Below are positions 62,527 through 64,000 of a stretch of DNA of 64,000 nt, one piece after another. The notes beneath the pieces are model-generated. The model was not told where the DNA came from. It did not search any database and saw nothing but the letters and a program-made list of their open reading frames with translations. The DNA is taken from contig SHNE01000017.1 in NCBI GenBank assembly GCA_004295015.1, positions 62,001 through 126,000 of the forward strand, written 5' to 3'. Numbering within the stretch: position 1 is the stretch's first letter; each line of letters begins with the position of its first letter. The translations under genes were made by a program, and so were the position numbers. Origin of the DNA: Bacteroidota bacterium. GTDB lineage: Bacteria > Bacteroidota > Bacteroidia > AKYH767-A > 2013-40CM-41-45.

Positions 62527-64000
62527 TTACTTCGAAACAAGTGTTGCAAATGGAACGATCATTTCCTCGAGTGATATTCCACCATGTTGCAATGTGTTTT
62601 TGTAATATGTCACGTAGTGATTAAAATTATTAGGATAGGCAAAAAATTTATCCTGCTTTGCAAAGACAAAGACCTGGGATAAATTTTGTTTTGGCAAGAA
62701 AGCGTCAGCCGGATTTTTTATTTCAAAGACTTCCTTTTTTTCATAGTTCATGTTTTTACCTTGTTTGTAGCGAAGATTTGTATTGAGAGTTCGATCGCCA
62801 ACAATTTTACTTGGTTCTTTTACCCTTATCGTTCCATGATCAGTTGTAATAATTAATCGAACTTTTTTATCGGATAATTTTCGTAAAGCTTCTAAAAGCG
62901 GTGAGTGTTTGAACCACGAAAGTGTAAGTGATCTGTATGCAGCTTCGTCATCTGTCAGTTCTCTTATCATGTCCATCTCAGTTCTTGCATGAGAAAGCAT
63001 GTCTACGAAATTATAAACGATGACATTCAGCTTATTTTCTAGTAATTGAGGTATACTGTCGACAAGATTTTTCCCGTCTGTATTATTGGTAACCTTGGTA
63101 TAAGAATGTTTATAGTCTTTTCTGAAACGGGAAAGTGCGTCCTGAAAGAAGTCTTTTTCATGCAGGTTTTTACCTCCCTCATCTTCATCATTGAGCCACC
63201 ACTTTGGGAAACGGGCTTCGATTTCTGAAGGCATGAGTCCGGCAAATATTGCGTTTCTGCAATATTGTGTTGCAGTTGGAAGTATGCTCAGATAAAGTTC
63301 ATCATCCTGCAATCGAAACATATCATCAAGTACAGGTTGAATAATTCTCCATTGATCATAACGTAAATTATCAATCAATATCATGAAAACCGGCTCAGAG
63401 CTTGCGTCAACGAACGGAAGAATTTTATTTTTCATCAGTTGATGCGACATGGTAGGTGTGTTCTCACCCGGTTCTTTTAACCATTTTAGGTAATTGTTTT
63501 CGATGAATTTTGCGAATAGATGATTCGCTTCACTTTTTTGTGAAGTGAGAATTTCATACATGCTTTCATCGGTAGACTTCTCTAATTCCAGCTCCCAATA
63601 CACAAGTCTTTTATATACATCTTCCCATTCTTTCCAGCTAAGCCTGTCGCTCAGTGTCATTCCCAGGTTTCGAAATTCCTGTTGGTAGGATGAGGCTGTC
63701 TTTTCACTAATCAGCCTTTTGTTTTCTAAATTCTTTTTTAAAGTAAGCAGAATCTGATTCGGATTGACCGGTTTGATAAGATAATCGGCAATTTTACTGC
63801 CTATGGCTTCATCCATTATTTGTTCTTCTTCACTCTTCGTGATCATTATCACCGGAATTCCCGGCTTAATATTTTTAATTTTAGATAAAGTTTCGAGTCC
63901 GGATAAACCAGGCATATTCTCATCCAGGAAAATTATTTCAAAATTATTGGTGCGAACCTGTTCTAATGCATCATCTCCATTTGTGACAGTTGTTACCTCG
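62527..64000 (-). CDS. porX: PorX-like response regulator with PglZ domain (5' end outside the window)
   Basis: The reading frame is open to the window edge, so at least about 25 N-terminal residues are missing. Visible part: the second half of a CheY-like receiver domain with the phosphoacceptor Asp in FLDENMPGLSG, the Lys of LIKPVNP, then a linker, and from about 170 on the PglZ (alkaline-phosphatase-like) domain with DNLRYDQW, PTATQYCRN and TTDHGTIRV as metal-binding elements. This layout is that of PorX, the regulator of type IX secretion, with a length of about 515 expected. The membrane kinase PorY is not in view. It fits the T9SS cargo protein at 16379-17656. Confidence 0.93.
   Translation of the reverse strand, partial: EVTTVTNGDDALEQVRTNNFEIIFLDENMPGLSGLETLSKIKNIKPGIPVIMITKSEEEQIMDEAIGSKIADYLIKPVNPNQILLTLKKNLENKRLISEKTASSYQQEFRNLGMTLSDRLSWKEWEDVYKRLVYWELELEKSTDESMYEILTSQKSEANHLFAKFIENNYLKWLKEPGENTPTMSHQLMKNKILPFVDASSEPVFMILIDNLRYDQWRIIQPVLDDMFRLQDDELYLSILPTATQYCRNAIFAGLMPSEIEARFPKWWLNDEDEGGKNLHEKDFFQDALSRFRKDYKHSYTKVTNNTDGKNLVDSIPQLLENKLNVIVYNFVDMLSHARTEMDMIRELTDDEAAYRSLTLSWFKHSPLLEALRKLSDKKVRLIITTDHGTIRVKEPSKIVGDRTLNTNLRYKQGKNMNYEKKEVFEIKNPADAFLPKQNLSQVFVFAKQDKFFAYPNNFNHYVTYYKNTLQHGGISLEEMIVPFATLVSK

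Noticed and set aside
1-64000. CRISPR array, insertion sequence, phage or rRNA
   Set aside because: No regularly spaced repeats, transposase or integrase, phage gene or rRNA sequence was seen on either strand.

Overview
The window looks like a chromosomal segment of a Bacteroidota bacterium. The evidence is family content and promoter style. Family evidence: a Por/type IX secretion (T9SS) C-terminal sorting domain on a metalloprotease, a PorX-type response regulator with a PglZ domain, a DUF5686 protein with a carboxypeptidase-like repeat, DUF1573 proteins, a SusC-like N-terminal repeat on a TonB receptor, a HYC_CC_PP-like small protein, and 1271/1430-residue RpoB/RpoC. Promoter evidence: boxes of the Bacteroidota type (TTTG or TTG, 19-21 nt, TAnnTTTG) occur repeatedly. 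The sequence is AT-rich. No rRNA, CRISPR array, insertion sequence or prophage was seen.

Layout. 1-5771 (minus): an envelope group, kdsD, tatC, an AhpD-like protein, a DUF5686 outer-membrane protein and lptB, divergent from recQ. 5915-9787 (plus): recQ, mdh and a small aspartic protease. 9784-15509 (minus): an accessory operon with a HYC_CC_PP-like small Cys/His protein, a TonB-dependent receptor, two paralogous KHH lipoproteins, a lipoprotein joining a cytochrome-c-like CX4CH segment to a YncE-type propeller, and a DCC thiol-disulfide protein. It is the least standard part of the window and reads best as a metal-uptake or redox system at the cell surface (inference). 15673-17656 (plus): a pseudouridine synthase and a secreted M43-type metalloprotease. 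17705-25148 (minus): a TetR-led RND efflux operon (tetR, tolC-like, adaptor, pump) ending in mqnA; an 8-bp inverted repeat lies on the tetR promoter. 25352-36169: mixed housekeeping genes (purB, glycosyltransferase, Fe-S oxidoreductase, MFS, hemE, BamA-like barrel, ung, OsmC, lipA). 36265-37828: gapdh, a 397-nt noncoding stretch and a 55-residue basic protein.

38009-51763 is the translation/transcription core: tRNA-Thr, Tyr, Gly, Thr, a decayed tRNA-Thr-like copy, tuf, tRNA-Trp, secE, nusG, rplK, rplA, rplJ, rplL, rpoB, rpoC. The thrU-tyrU-glyT-thrT-tuf order equals that of E. coli. A two-tier hairpin sits between rplL and rpoB and a strong terminator follows rpoC.

51890-64000: a DUF3467 protein, a patatin-like phospholipase with a barrel, a BtuF-like protein, a cystathionine-beta-synthase-like enzyme, a LolC/E-like permease, a NamZ (DUF1343) muramidase, a class I aminotransferase, three tandem DUF1573 proteins, and porX, which runs off the right edge. 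PorX (T9SS regulation) and the metalloprotease (T9SS cargo) are the two visible parts of one secretion pathway.
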